Notes: generated by a model from the letters alone, not told the origin. Positions 9,063-20,884 are shown, numbered from the stretch's first letter. The stretch is 38,461 bases of DNA from an uncultured Burkholderiales bacterium (GCA_903838355.1 CAILYC010000052.1:1-38461), one strand, 5' to 3'. Program-made: numbers and translations.

Positions 9063-9965
9063 TCAATCCTTGAACGCATAAAGGCTCTGGGGTGTGCTCA
9101 CCAAGAGGCTCTCGAGCTGAGCGTTTAAAGGGGCGATTTCAGCCAAGGCCTGCACCAGCAATCCATCGTCTGGGATGTGGGTGTGGTTGGGATGGGGCCA
9201 GTCGCTGCCCCAAACACATTGGTGCGGGTAAGTTTGCACCAGCAATTTGGCCAAAGCAATGCCAGCACGGTAGGGATGGGCCGGGTCCTTGAAAGGAAAG
9301 CGAGAATCGACGCGGTCAATGCCACTGACTTTCACAAAAAACTGTGGCGACTCCAAAAGTGCCATCAAGGCGGCAAAGTCTGGGTGTTCGGCACCGAGCT
9401 CGGCGTCCACGCGCGCCATGTGATCGATCACCACAGGCACTGCGCTTTTTTTAAAATGCGCTGAGAGCTCATGAATCAACTGGCTTTGAAAGTGCACCTG
9501 CAAATGCATCGCATGCGGCTTGAGTCGATGAGTCAGGGCAATGATGTCCTCTATCGCCTGGGCATTGCCACCCAAATGGGCCATGAAATTGAAACGCACA
9601 CCCCTCACCCCTAGGCCGGCCAAACGCTTGAGCTCCGCATCCGAGACGTTGGTGGGCAGCAAGGCGACCCCCAAATAGCGCCCCGGTCTGGCCATCAAGG
9701 CGTCTTCGAGAACTCGGTTGTCTTGCCCATGCACCGCAGACTGCACAATCACACAACGCTCAATTCCCATCTTGGCGTGCATGGCAAAAAGCGCCTCTTT
9801 GGGGGCGTCGTGCGGTGTGACGTGTCGCTCAGGCGTGAATGGAAACAAGGCTTGGGGGCCAAACACATGCACATGCGAATCGGTGGCGTTTTTGGGTAAA
9901 CGCAGTTGTGGCACGCTCGGTGTTGGATTGAAGGTTTGAACCAGGGTGTGAAGGTCTTGCGTCAT
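9063..9965 (-). CDS. Amidohydrolase-family lactonase-like hydrolase (LigI / PDC-hydrolase type)
   Basis: A 300-residue TIM-barrel hydrolase with the metal-binding HxH at His31/His33 (ATDSHVHVFGP), a VIDHMARVD segment, and GSDWPHPN with the catalytic Asp near the C-terminus. The order of motifs (FTPERHVTP, VQSAVHGQDN, GVRGVRFNFM, DDGLL) fits 2-pyrone-4,6-dicarboxylate lactonases and related lactone hydrolases of aromatic degradation. The ATG at 9965 is preferred over the TTG at 9980 because conserved sequence starts later and ATG is the stronger start. It may once have been transcribed with the SDR genes beyond the IS remnant. Exact substrate unknown. Confidence 0.82.
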   Translation of the reverse strand: MTQDLHTLVQTFNPTPSVPQLRLPKNATDSHVHVFGPQALFPFTPERHVTPHDAPKEALFAMHAKMGIERCVIVQSAVHGQDNRVLEDALMARPGRYLGVALLPTNVSDAELKRLAGLGVRGVRFNFMAHLGGNAQAIEDIIALTHRLKPHAMHLQVHFQSQLIHELSAHFKKSAVPVVIDHMARVDAELGAEHPDFAALMALLESPQFFVKVSGIDRVDSRFPFKDPAHPYRAGIALAKLLVQTYPHQCVWGSDWPHPNHTHIPDDGLLVQALAEIAPLNAQLESLLVSTPQSLYAFKD

Positions 9966-10007
9966 GTCGGTTTCAATCAAGTGGGGTCAAAAGGATATTG
10001 ACACATG

Positions 10008-10036
10008 GGGTGAGGCTTCAACGTGAAGCCTCACCC
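10008..10036. terminator. Perfect 13-bp hairpin between def and the amidohydrolase gene
   Basis: GGGTGAGGCTTCA (10008-10020), ACG loop, then TGAAGCCTCACCC (10024-10036). The stem is GC-rich and perfectly symmetric. No T-run follows on either strand, so it is either a hairpin-only terminator for def or a regulatory stem in the leader of the amidohydrolase gene, which starts 43 bases further on. Confidence 0.5.
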
Positions 10037-10108
10037 ATTGTCCGAAAAGAACAAGCGTCACGCCATGCGGTGCAACCCTCAGGTAAAGGGTCAAAAAGAG
10101 CAAGGGCT

Positions 10109-10651
10109 TCAATCGTCCTCGCTTGCAGCATCCAGCCCTGGAAACAGCACCTCGGTGTAGCCAAACTGGGTCATGTCCTCAATGCGCGTCGGATACAAAA
10201 CACCGTCCAAGTGATCGCATTCGTGCTGCACCACACGGGCATGAAAGCCCTCCACTTTCCGATCGATGACCGCACCCTGAAGATCAAAGCCACGGTACCT
10301 GAGCGCCACATGTCTGGGCACCAGACCGCGAAGACCTGGTACCGACAAACACCCCTCCCACGCCGACTCCATCTCTGGGCCCAATGGCTCGAGTTGAGGG
10401 TTGATGAGAACGGTTTGCTCAATGATGGGAGCATCGGGGTAGCGAGGATTGGCTTTGCCAGATCCAAAGATCACCACCCGCAAGTTCACCCCAATTTGGG
10501 GTGCTGCCAATCCCGCCCCTTGGGCCGCTTTCATGGTGTCCAAGAGGTCTTGGACCAGGGCATGGAGCTCGGGGGTGTCAAACGTCTCGACGTCTTGGGC
10601 CACGCGCAAAAGCCGCGCATCTCCCATCTTTAAAATGTCTTGGATGGCCAT
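10109..10651 (-). CDS. def: Peptide deformylase
   Basis: Removes the N-formyl group from new proteins at the ribosome; a metalloenzyme. All three signature motifs are present: [10 protein letters not shown] at residues 45-54, EGCLS with the metal-ligand Cys101, and HECDH with His143, Glu144 and His147. At 180 residues it is normal length. It lies 35 bases downstream of ligA on the same strand. The usual partner fmt is not adjacent. No clear Shine-Dalgarno is visible before the ATG. Confidence 0.96.
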   Translation of the reverse strand: MAIQDILKMGDARLLRVAQDVETFDTPELHALVQDLLDTMKAAQGAGLAAPQIGVNLRVVIFGSGKANPRYPDAPIIEQTVLINPQLEPLGPEMESAWEGCLSVPGLRGLVPRHVALRYRGFDLQGAVIDRKVEGFHARVVQHECDHLDGVLYPTRIEDMTQFGYTEVLFPGLDAASEDD

Positions 10652-10686
10652 GAATCTGGATTGGAGTGGGGTTTAAAAAAAGTAGC

Positions 10687-13002
<2,316 letters not shown>

Positions 13003-14271
13003 TTAACTGAAAAGGCGCCGAGCTTGGGGTGAGCCTGCGGCCAAGTCTCTCGAGGACAAGACCGCATAAAGCGCCAACAGGTCTTGCTCGATGTTGGCCA
13101 AAGCGTTGGAGGTGAGGACATAGCCTTGGTCATCGGTGATGGTCCCCTCCATGCTTTGCGCGAGCTCTTGGGCGACAAACCACATGCGCCGCAAGGGCTC
13201 GTCGCTTGACTCGACTTGGGGCACATCCAAGGTGAGACTCAACAAACGGATGGCCGAGCTCGAAGGGTCATCGGCCAAGGCCGCTTGGGGATCAAAACTC
13301 AATCCTAAAATAGGCGGCCCTCCATGGGTCTGGGCTGGGATGACCATGCGCCCCGGAATCACCCCCGCCACAAAGCCCAGGACCCCAGCATGCTGCTGCA
13401 CAAAGCCTGGACTCCAGGCCAAGCGTTGCGCTTTGATTTGAAAGATGAGTTGCGCGTCGTGTTCGCTGGCGAAGGCATCGAGCTCCTTGCCCCGCGCCAC
13501 CTCTTGGAGCATGTCGGTGAACTCCACCTCCCCCCCGACGGCATCGGCAAAACGCTGGGTTTTCATGACAAACTCGGAGAACTCAATCTCATTCATGGCC
13601 CCCAAGCGGTTGGCCAATTGAATGCCCGCTTGGAAGGCGCTGTACTGCTGGCCCATGCGCAAACTCTCCCACTCGCCCCTTTGGGCGTTCAAGCCCTCGA
13701 TCATGAAGGGCTTGGTGCCCACTCGCCGTGTAGGGGGCAAGGCCGCCCAGGCGGCCTGGGCCGAGACCAAGCCCTCAATCTCAATGGGCGCGATGGCATC
13801 AATCAAGGCGTCCAAAGCAAGCCATCGGTCGTGGTTGTGCAGGGTTTGGCTCACCTCAAAATCCATGTTGTCGGCGCCACCCTGCCCCCCCTCAGTGCCG
13901 CTTGGGTGGGCTTGAAGCTCGCCGGGGTGTGGGGAGGACTCTCCCAACGCCTGACCTGGGGAATGGCTCGAGGAATGGCCCGGGGGATACCCCAGAGCAC
14001 GGCCTTGGGAATCTTGGCCCTCGCCAACAGGTTCTATGGCTTGAGCGCCAGTGTGGGACTCCCAACTGGGCTCACGACGAAGTGCAGATCCTTGCGCATC
14101 TTGCTCAGCACTTGAACCGTCGGGGGGCATGGCTTGGCTTTTAGGCTGGGCTCGTAGAGAAGGGTCTGCCTGTCGGGGCTGATTGCGTCTTGATGCCCAG
14201 ATGCCTTGTGCCACCAAAGCGATGAATGCGACAACACCCAAGAGCAACAAAGCAATTTGAAAAGTACTCAT
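13003..14271 (-). CDS. zipA: Cell division protein ZipA-like (FtsZ-binding)
   Basis: Anchors FtsZ to the inner membrane during septation. Residues ~6-26 form a single N-terminal membrane segment (ALLLLGVVAFIALVAQGIW). A Pro/Gly/Ser/Gln-rich linker runs to about 130, and a C-terminal FtsZ-binding domain covers roughly 270-410 (GVIPGRMVIPAQ, GPPILGLSFDP, LTLDVPQV). The layout of membrane anchor, disordered linker and globular end is diagnostic, though sequence conservation in the family is low. Its position between smc and ligA is the usual Burkholderiales order and supports the call. At 422 residues the long linker explains the size. Confidence 0.88.
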   Translation of the reverse strand: MSTFQIALLLLGVVAFIALVAQGIWASRRNQPRQADPSLRAQPKSQAMPPDGSSAEQDAQGSALRREPSWESHTGAQAIEPVGEGQDSQGRALGYPPGHSSSHSPGQALGESSPHPGELQAHPSGTEGGQGGADNMDFEVSQTLHNHDRWLALDALIDAIAPIEIEGLVSAQAAWAALPPTRRVGTKPFMIEGLNAQRGEWESLRMGQQYSAFQAGIQLANRLGAMNEIEFSEFVMKTQRFADAVGGEVEFTDMLQEVARGKELDAFASEHDAQLIFQIKAQRLAWSPGFVQQHAGVLGFVAGVIPGRMVIPAQTHGGPPILGLSFDPQAALADDPSSSAIRLLSLTLDVPQVESSDEPLRRMWFVAQELAQSMEGTITDDQGYVLTSNALANIEQDLLALYAVLSSRDLAAGSPQARRLFS

Positions 14272-14385
14272 GGATCAGCGTCAGTCCTCGCGGCAAGCGT
14301 AATTGCAGAAAAATTCAAAGCGGGTTTCTAAAACCTCATGCCAAGACACCCAAAGACAAAAACTCAAGGACACCAACGACGTTGC

Positions 14386-17300
14386 CTAAGCCGCTTCGGC
14401 CATGGAGATGGCCGACTCCATGTCGACCGCCACTATGCGCGATACGCCTTGCTCTTGCATGGTCACGCCAATCAATTGCTCGGCCATTTCCATGGCAATT
14501 TTATTGTGAGAGATGAACAAAAACTGCGTCTCTTTGGACATGCTCTTGACCAGTTTACTGTAGCGCTCGGTGTTGGAATCATCCAGTGGTGCATCGACCT
14601 CATCGAGCAAACAAAAGGGCGCAGGATTGAGCTGAAAAATCGCAAACACCAAGGCGATCGCCGTGAGCGCCTTCTCGCCACCGGAGAGCAAATGGATGCT
14701 TTGGTTTTTCTTGCCCGGGGGCTGTGCCCACACCTGCACCCCAGAGTCCAAGATCTCTTGACCCGTCATCACGAGTTTGGCGTTGCCGCCCCCAAAAAGC
14801 TCCGGGAACATGCGCCCAAAATGCTCATTGACGCTGTGAAAGGTCGCACCCAAGAGGTCGCGCGTCTCGCCATCGATTTTGCGAATGGCCGACTCGAGGG
14901 TTTGCATGGCCTGGGTCAAATCGAGCGTTTGCGCATCCAAAAATGCTTTTCTCTCTCTGGCGTGTTGCAGCTCATCGAGAGCCGCCAAATTCACAGCGCC
15001 CAGTTGCGCGATTTGACGGTTCAAGCGGTCGATCTCGAAGGACAAACCCGTCAATTTGACCGCCTGCTCAATGATGCCCGCCTCAAGGGCGGCGAGATCG
15101 GCTTGCGCCTCTTGAAGACTGGCACTGTGCTGCTCCAAGTTCAGTCTGGCCGCTTGCTCTTTGAGTTGCAAGTCCGAGCCGCGTTGACGCAAGGGCTCGA
15201 GCGTGCGCTCCAGACTCAAACGCCTTTCATCACTCGCCCTTAACTTGGCGGTCAAATCGTCGTAGGCACTTCTCTTGGCGGCCAGGACACGTTCGCGCTC
15301 GAGTTTCAAGGCCAAGGCCTCTTGCAAGGCGAGCTGGGTGGTATCGATGTTGGTGAGCTCGAGCTCGCTCAGGAGTTGCTCGCGCTCAGCCGCCATCGAC
15401 TGCATTTGCTCTTGCGCGGTTTGCGACACACGGTGGAGCTCGGCCTCACGGGTCTTGACCTCTCTCAAGGCGAACTCAATTTCTTGAGTCTCCCGCTCAA
15501 GGCTGCGGGACTGCTCCTGCGCTTGCTGCAAACGCACTTGCGCGCTTTGCACCTGGTCTTGCACCCGCACATGGTGCTCTTGCAAATCGGCGAGCTGCAT
15601 GTCCAAGGTCTCCACACTCGCGTCGAGCTCCTCGGATTGGCGCGTGAACTGGGTCAAGCCCTGCTGCACCTCCTCTTGGGAGAGCAGCAAGTTCTCACGC
15701 TTCATGCGCGTTTGATCAAAGAGCTGGGCCAGACCCAAGGACTCGACTTGGGTGTCGTGGGCGAGTTTTTGCGCCTGCAGCGTCTCTACCCTCGCTTGTT
15801 CGAGCGCTTGCAGAGTTTGGCTGGCGTTGGCCTGGGTGCGCAGCAGGGCCTGGTCGGACTCCTCGCGCATCAATTGTTGGGCTTTGAGTTGACGCTCCAA
15901 ATTCTCAATTTTTTGGGACCTCTCGAGCACCCCGGCTTGTTCATCATCGGGGGCATAAAGCATCACGCTTTGCGCGCCAACACTGTGACCCTCTTGCGTA
16001 TAGATGAACTCCTCTTGGCTCAGTTGGTACTGACTTCGCGCAGCGAAGGCTTGGGAGAGATGGTCTGCGGTGTAGGCGCCAGAAAGCCAGTGACCCAAGA
16101 GCGCGGCCAGGGCCGCATCGTGACAATGCACCTTGTCGACCAATCGGGGCAATTTGTGCTTGACCGGTGTGGGGTGGTCTTTGGGCAACTCGTGGAACGT
16201 GACCTTGGCGGGCGGTGGATCTTGATCGAGCGACTGAATGCTCTCTAAGCGGCCGACTTGCATGGAGCGCATGCGCTCCTTCAAGGCGGCCTCGACGGCG
16301 GTCTCCCAGCCCTCTTGCACCTTCAACTGACTCCAAAGTGCGGGCAGGTCTTGTAGACCGTGTTTGGTCAGCCACGGCTTTAAGCGCCCATTGTCGAGAA
16401 CATGGCTTTGGAGCTCCTTTAAGGCTTCGAGCCGGGCCGATAAATCAGCATATTTGGCTCGCTCTTGGTTGACGCGCTCTTGGGCGAGTCGACGTTCTTC
16501 TTCAAGGAGGGGGACTTTTTCTTGCAACCGCGCGAGATCCGTTTGCGCTTTCAAAGCCTGGTCTCGGGCCAACAACAGTTTTTCTTGCACTTGCTCCAAA
16601 CGCATCGGGTCAGGGGCATTGAGGCCAGAAACTTCCAGTGCCAAGCGCTCTTGGCGTTCAAGCAATTGCTGCATTTGGCTTTGCACCGAGCGCTGCTCAG
16701 AGGCCAGGACTTGGAGTTGCTGCTGAACATCAATCACGCGTTGGTGCTGAGCGCGCTCGACGCCTTGCTGGCGGGTCCAGTCTTCGCGAAGCTGCTCGCC
16801 CAAGAGCGTCACCTCTTCGCTTTGCGCATTGAGTTGCTCAAGACGCTCGGACTGCGCGAGGGTTTTTTCGTCCAAACCCTCGAGCTCCGCACTCGCTTCG
16901 AGCTCTTTGCTCTGCCAACTCTGGCGCTGTTCGGCCAAGACCGTCAAGCGCTGCTCAGTCTTTTGGCGGGACTGCTCGATAAAGCGCAGTTGCGCCTCCA
17001 AGCGACCGACCTCGGCCGAGGATTCGTACAAAATCCCTTGGGCTTGGTTGACCTCGTCACCGGTGGCGTAATGCGATTGGCGCAAGGTCTCAATCTCGGA
17101 CTCGATGTGGCGCAAATCGGCCACTTTGGCCTCTAGATCCAGGGTGTTTTTTTCAATCTCAGTTTTGTACTGCTCTTGCTGGAGCTTGGCCTCTTGCCAC
17201 TTGAGCCACCACAGTTGCTGCTGGCGAACACTCACCTCGAGCTGCAAGTCCTTGAACTGCTGGGCAACACTGGCTTGGAGCTCGAGCTTTTCGAGTTGAG

Positions 17301-17907
17301 CGTTGAGCTCGAGCAAGATGTCGTCCACACGGGTCAAGTTCTCCCGCGTATCGCTCAAGCGGTTTTCGGTTTCACGCCGACGCTCTTTGTATTTAGAGAC
17401 CCCGGCGGCTTCCTCCAAAAAGAGCCTCAACTCCTCGGGCTTGGATTCGATGATGCGGCTGATGGTGCCTTGGCCAATGATGGCGTAAGCACGAGGGCCC
17501 AAACCGGTGCCCAAAAACACGTCTTGCACGTCGCGGCGACGCACCGGCATGTTGTTGAGGTAGTAACTGCTAGAGCCTTCCCGGGTGAGCACGCGCTTGA
17601 CCGCAATCTCCGCGTACTGGCTCCACTGCCCGCCCGCTCGGTGGTCGGCATTGTCAAACACCAGCTCGACACTGCTTCTTGAGGAGGCTTTGCGCAAATT
17701 GGTGCCGTTGAAGATGACGTCTTGCATGGACTCGCCACGCAACTCACTCGCTCGACTCTCACCCAAGACCCAGCGCACCGCGTCCATGATGTTGGATTTG
17801 CCGCATCCGTTGGGCCCCACCACCCCCACCAATTGACCCGGGAGCAACAACTGGGTCGCATCGGCAAAGGACTTGAAGCCCGAGAGTTTGATATTTGTGA
17901 GACGCAC
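14386..17907 (-). CDS. smc: Chromosome segregation ATPase SMC
   Basis: Condensin subunit that compacts and segregates the chromosome with ScpA/ScpB. The GTG at 17907 gives 1173 residues beginning VRLTNIKLSGFKSFAD, the usual SMC start; the frame stays open 78 codons upstream but that part has no family resemblance. Walker A GPNGCGKSN is at residues 31-39, then a long coiled coil, a hinge near the middle (~500-640, with GAYTADHLSQA), a second coiled coil, the signature LSGGEKALTAIALVFA, and Walker B CLLDEVDAPLDD. A weak AAGG lies 9 bases before the GTG. ScpA/B are not in this window. Confidence 0.95.
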   Translation of the reverse strand: MRLTNIKLSGFKSFADATQLLLPGQLVGVVGPNGCGKSNIMDAVRWVLGESRASELRGESMQDVIFNGTNLRKASSRSSVELVFDNADHRAGGQWSQYAEIAVKRVLTREGSSSYYLNNMPVRRRDVQDVFLGTGLGPRAYAIIGQGTISRIIESKPEELRLFLEEAAGVSKYKERRRETENRLSDTRENLTRVDDILLELNAQLEKLELQASVAQQFKDLQLEVSVRQQQLWWLKWQEAKLQQEQYKTEIEKNTLDLEAKVADLRHIESEIETLRQSHYATGDEVNQAQGILYESSAEVGRLEAQLRFIEQSRQKTEQRLTVLAEQRQSWQSKELEASAELEGLDEKTLAQSERLEQLNAQSEEVTLLGEQLREDWTRQQGVERAQHQRVIDVQQQLQVLASEQRSVQSQMQQLLERQERLALEVSGLNAPDPMRLEQVQEKLLLARDQALKAQTDLARLQEKVPLLEEERRLAQERVNQERAKYADLSARLEALKELQSHVLDNGRLKPWLTKHGLQDLPALWSQLKVQEGWETAVEAALKERMRSMQVGRLESIQSLDQDPPPAKVTFHELPKDHPTPVKHKLPRLVDKVHCHDAALAALLGHWLSGAYTADHLSQAFAARSQYQLSQEEFIYTQEGHSVGAQSVMLYAPDDEQAGVLERSQKIENLERQLKAQQLMREESDQALLRTQANASQTLQALEQARVETLQAQKLAHDTQVESLGLAQLFDQTRMKRENLLLSQEEVQQGLTQFTRQSEELDASVETLDMQLADLQEHHVRVQDQVQSAQVRLQQAQEQSRSLERETQEIEFALREVKTREAELHRVSQTAQEQMQSMAAEREQLLSELELTNIDTTQLALQEALALKLERERVLAAKRSAYDDLTAKLRASDERRLSLERTLEPLRQRGSDLQLKEQAARLNLEQHSASLQEAQADLAALEAGIIEQAVKLTGLSFEIDRLNRQIAQLGAVNLAALDELQHARERKAFLDAQTLDLTQAMQTLESAIRKIDGETRDLLGATFHSVNEHFGRMFPELFGGGNAKLVMTGQEILDSGVQVWAQPPGKKNQSIHLLSGGEKALTAIALVFAIFQLNPAPFCLLDEVDAPLDDSNTERYSKLVKSMSKETQFLFISHNKIAMEMAEQLIGVTMQEQGVSRIVAVDMESAISMAEAA

Positions 17908-18037
17908 CGAAAAAGCCTTAAAACCTGCAAGGTAGTGTGAAAATACGGCCCAAAGTCGAGAAAGCCGTTGAAGTAAGCGTCCTTGGGCGAAGCGAGAGTC
18001 TAGCGCATTTTGAGAGAAAAAGGGTGCCCTTGAAGGA

Positions 18038-18496
18038 TCAACCCGTTGAGCCTGAGAGTTCCTCATGAGCCAATTGGACTTGACGCTCGAGTTGCTCCGT
18101 GAGGCGCGCCAAGCCCTGATACTGCGCCCACAAGGCTTCAAGATCTTCTGCCCTCACCCGCCGGGCCTGCATGAGGTCTTGCAGAGTCGCCTCCAGACCT
18201 CGCACCGCCTCCAACACGAGCGGCGTGGCAAAAAGGCCCACCAAGCCCTTGAATCGGTGCACCACCTCCAAGGCCTCCCCCATGGCCGCGCCCATCTCTG
18301 GGTTCGAGGGGGCCTGCTCGCCTTTGGCGCAGCAAGCCAGCCCACCGAGCAAGGCACGGGACAAACGCCCAAGCTCAGGCCCCAAGGAGTCCAAAAAACT
18401 GCCCAACAAGGCCCGTGACTGCGGGGCTTGCAGCTCAAAATGGGCCAGACGTTCAGGGTCAAAACATCGGGGGAAATCGCTCAATGGCTGGGTCAT
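18038..18496 (-). CDS. Stand-alone HPt-like (histidine phosphotransfer) domain protein
   Basis: A 152-residue, all-helical protein starting MTQPLSDFPR. Residues 77-102 read ALEVVHRFKGLVG with an LE-containing helix after it, matching the HPt pattern in which a phosphorylatable His (His80) is followed two residues later by Lys-Gly (Lys83-Gly84). The C-terminal third is a charged helix that may form a coiled coil. Stand-alone HPt proteins relay phosphate between hybrid sensor kinases and response regulators; no kinase or regulator gene is nearby. The start at 18496 is chosen because upstream codons of the longer frame overlap dapC antisense. It lies upstream of smc with a 130-base gap. Confidence 0.6.
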   Translation of the reverse strand: MTQPLSDFPRCFDPERLAHFELQAPQSRALLGSFLDSLGPELGRLSRALLGGLACCAKGEQAPSNPEMGAAMGEALEVVHRFKGLVGLFATPLVLEAVRGLEATLQDLMQARRVRAEDLEALWAQYQGLARLTEQLERQVQLAHEELSGSTG

Positions 18497-18634
18497 GGAC
18501 AATTTTTTTAGAATGTTAACTAAAGTATAACGCCAGTATGCCCCTCGCCCCGATCTGCAACCGAGCCGCGGTCCACCAAACTGCTGCGCGCCCCTTGCAC
18601 GACAACAATCCCCATTCAAAGCGATAATGTCGGC
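18497..18634. promoter_or_regulatory. Divergent region between the HPt-like gene and dapC
   Basis: 138 bases separate two divergent genes and must carry both promoters. A short AT-rich part at about 18503-18532, containing TTTTTTTAGAATGTTAACTA and then TATAAC, stands out from the GC-rich surroundings and is the likeliest promoter site. Neither start has a clear Shine-Dalgarno. No exact hexamer pair can be assigned with confidence. Confidence 0.35.
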
Positions 18635-19855
18635 ATGAATCCTTTGCTCAAAGATCTCCAACCCTATCCTTTTGAGAGGCTCAGACTCCTTTTTGAAGGG
18701 GTGAAGCCCAACCCTGACTTGCGCGCCATTAGCCTGGGGATCGGCGAGCCCAAGCACCCCACGCCCGAGTGGCTCAAGCAAGAACTCTTGGCTGGGTTTG
18801 GCGGCTTGGCCAGCTACCCGCCGACCGCAGGAGACTTGTCCTTGCGCGAGGCCTGTGCCACATGGCTGTCCAAGCGCTACGGCTTGACGCTCTCGCCCAA
18901 GCGGCAAATACTCCCCATCAACGGCTCGCGCGAGGCGCTTTTTTCCATCGCCCAAACGGTGGTCAACCCGCAGTGGCGTGGCCAACGCGGACATACCAAC
19001 CTCGCCCCTGTGGTGGTGTGCCCCAACCCGTTTTACCAAATCTACGAAGGGGCGGCCATCTTGGCTGGGGCCCAACCGCATTACGTGCCGTCTTTGCCCG
19101 AGCACAACTTTGCCATGGACTGGGCGAGCGTGCCCGACGATATTTGGGCCCGCACCCAACTGCTCTACGTCTGTTCACCCGGCAACCCGACAGGCGCCGT
19201 GGTGCCCCTCCAGGAGTGGGCCGAGCTCTTTGAGCTGTCTGACCGCCACGGCTTTGTGATTGCCTCGGATGAGTGCTATAGCGAGATTTATTTCCGACCC
19301 GAGCCGCCCTTGGGCGCATTGGAGGCTGCCCACCAACTCGGCAGATTGGACTTTAAGAATTTATTGGCCTTCACCAGTCTTTCTAAGCGCAGCAACATGC
19401 CAGGACTCAGGAGTGGCTTTGTGGCGGGAGACGAGCGGCTCATCGAATCCTTTTTGCTCTACCGAACCTACCACGGCTCGGCCATGAGTGGCATGGTGCA
19501 GCACGCCAGCATTGCAACATGGCTCGATGAGGCCCATGTGATGGATAATCGCGCCTGGTATCAAGACAAGTTCGCCCAGGTGACCCCCTTGCTGCAAGAG
19601 GTTCTGGAGGTGGCGCTCCCGGACGCGGGATTTTATCTCTGGGCGAAAGTTCCCGGCGAAGACGATGAACGGTTTGCCCGAGAATTGCTAGCCCAATACA
19701 ATGTGACGGTTCTCCCAGGCTCCTATCTGGCCAGAACCGTGGATTTACTCAACCCTGGCCGCGGCCGAATTCGCATGGCCTTGGTGGCTCAAACCCAAGA
19801 GTGCGTTGAGGCGGCCCAGCGCATTGTGCAGTTCACCCGTGGCTATCGGCCCTGA
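18635..19855 (+). CDS. dapC: Succinyldiaminopimelate transaminase (DapC-type)
   Basis: A PLP-dependent fold-type I aminotransferase of 406 residues. It starts MNPLLKDLQPYPFERLR; SLGIGEPKHPTP lies near 33-44. The PLP-binding pattern is present: SPGNPTG at 181-187, SDECYSE at 211-217, and TSLSKRSNMPGLRSGF with the Schiff-base Lys251. C-terminal PGRGRIRMALV holds the carboxylate-binding Arg. It makes N-succinyl-LL-DAP in lysine and cell-wall synthesis. dapD and dapE follow directly, which supports DapC over other class I/II aminotransferases. Confidence 0.93.
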   Translation: MNPLLKDLQPYPFERLRLLFEGVKPNPDLRAISLGIGEPKHPTPEWLKQELLAGFGGLASYPPTAGDLSLREACATWLSKRYGLTLSPKRQILPINGSREALFSIAQTVVNPQWRGQRGHTNLAPVVVCPNPFYQIYEGAAILAGAQPHYVPSLPEHNFAMDWASVPDDIWARTQLLYVCSPGNPTGAVVPLQEWAELFELSDRHGFVIASDECYSEIYFRPEPPLGALEAAHQLGRLDFKNLLAFTSLSKRSNMPGLRSGFVAGDERLIESFLLYRTYHGSAMSGMVQHASIATWLDEAHVMDNRAWYQDKFAQVTPLLQEVLEVALPDAGFYLWAKVPGEDDERFARELLAQYNVTVLPGSYLARTVDLLNPGRGRIRMALVAQTQECVEAAQRIVQFTRGYRP

Positions 19856-19899
19856 GCGCGTGGTTCGCTGGAAACCTCGCGCATTGAGCTCAAGACCCC

Positions 19900-19985
19900 A
19901 AGTTTTTGCTTCAAAAGATTGCTTTCTCGGTTTAATTTCTTGTTTTAATTTCTCAATTTTGTTTTTTTAATTTTTTAATCCTTCA
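19900..19985 (+). promoter_or_regulatory. T-tract-rich leader upstream of dapD
   Basis: The gap between dapC and dapD contains repeated T-rich tracts (TTTAATTTCTTGTTTTAATT and similar). It could carry a promoter or act as an enhancer-like AT element, or simply be a terminator tail for dapC. No clean hexamers stand out. The dapD start at 19993 lacks a Shine-Dalgarno. Confidence 0.3.
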
Positions 19986-19992
19986 TTTCACC

Positions 19993-20817
19993 ATGACCAC
20001 AACTCTTGAATCCACCATCAACCAAGCCTGGGAACACAGAAGCGAGCTCAGTCCGGCCAAGGCACCCAAAGAAACCATTGAAGCGGTCGACCACGTGGTG
20101 AGTGAATTGAACGCAGGGCGTCTTCGCGTGGCCACCCGCCAAGGGGTGGGCCAATGGACCACCCATGAGTGGATCAAAAAAGCCGTGCTGCTGTCCTTTC
20201 GTCTCAAAGACAATGAAATGATCCATGCCGGAGGCCTTGGGTTTTACGACAAAGTGCAAACCAAATTCTCCAAACTCTCGGCCGAGCAAATGGCCCAAAG
20301 TGGTGTGCGTGTGGTGCCCCCCGCAGTCGCCAGACACGGCGCCTTCATTGGCTCGGGTGCGATTTTGATGCCCAGCTACGTCAACATCGGGGCCTATGTG
20401 GACTCGGGCACCATGGTCGACACTTGGGCCACCGTCGGGTCGTGTGCACAAGTGGGCAAAAACGTCCACCTCTCGGGGGGTGTGGGTTTGGGCGGCGTGC
20501 TCGAGCCGCTCCAAGCCAACCCAACCATCATTGAGGACAACTGCTTCATTGGCGCGAGAAGCGAGATCGTCGAGGGCGTGATCGTGGAAGAAAATTCGGT
20601 GATCTCCATGGGCGTCTACATTGGACAAAGCACCAAAATCTATGATCGCGCCACCAAAACCGTGAGCTATGGTCGCATCCCCGCGGGCTCGGTGGTGGTC
20701 TCGGGCAGTCTGCCCAGCGCAGACGCCAGCCACAGCCTTTACTGCGCGGTGATCGTCAAACGGGTGGACGCCCAAACGCGTGCCAAGACCAGCTTGAATG
20801 AACTCCTCAGAGACTGA
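19993..20817 (+). CDS. dapD: Tetrahydrodipicolinate N-succinyltransferase
   Basis: Transfers succinyl from succinyl-CoA to tetrahydrodipicolinate, the first step of the succinylase branch of lysine/DAP synthesis. It is 274 residues, the family norm. Residues ~100-230 show the hexapeptide-repeat left-handed beta helix ([20 protein letters not shown], then [11 protein letters not shown] and [11 protein letters not shown]). The N-terminal helical domain and a C-terminal segment with [20 protein letters not shown] complete it. It follows dapC by 137 bases and precedes dapE by 112 bases. Confidence 0.97.
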   Translation: MTTTLESTINQAWEHRSELSPAKAPKETIEAVDHVVSELNAGRLRVATRQGVGQWTTHEWIKKAVLLSFRLKDNEMIHAGGLGFYDKVQTKFSKLSAEQMAQSGVRVVPPAVARHGAFIGSGAILMPSYVNIGAYVDSGTMVDTWATVGSCAQVGKNVHLSGGVGLGGVLEPLQANPTIIEDNCFIGARSEIVEGVIVEENSVISMGVYIGQSTKIYDRATKTVSYGRIPAGSVVVSGSLPSADASHSLYCAVIVKRVDAQTRAKTSLNELLRD

Positions 20818-20884
20818 GACTGAAGTCACTCGCGCAAGGTTCAAACTCAACCGAGCCTGAACCCTGCATGCCCCCACCCCAGCC

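Noticed and set aside
8934..9128. Small plus-strand frame of 64 codons
   Set aside because: It overlaps the end of the amidohydrolase gene antisense, has no ribosome-binding site and no recognisable similarity.
15322..16248. Plus-strand 308-codon Leu-rich frame opposite smc
   Set aside because: Leu-rich composition is the reverse-strand image of the SMC coiled coil (Glu/Gln codons).
17908..18141. Longer N-terminus for smc
   Set aside because: The 78 upstream codons are unlike any SMC; conserved sequence begins at the GTG at 17907.
18497..19159. Upstream extension of the HPt-like gene to 373 residues
   Set aside because: The upstream part is antisense to dapC and has no family resemblance; the ATG at 18496 fits the compact domain.
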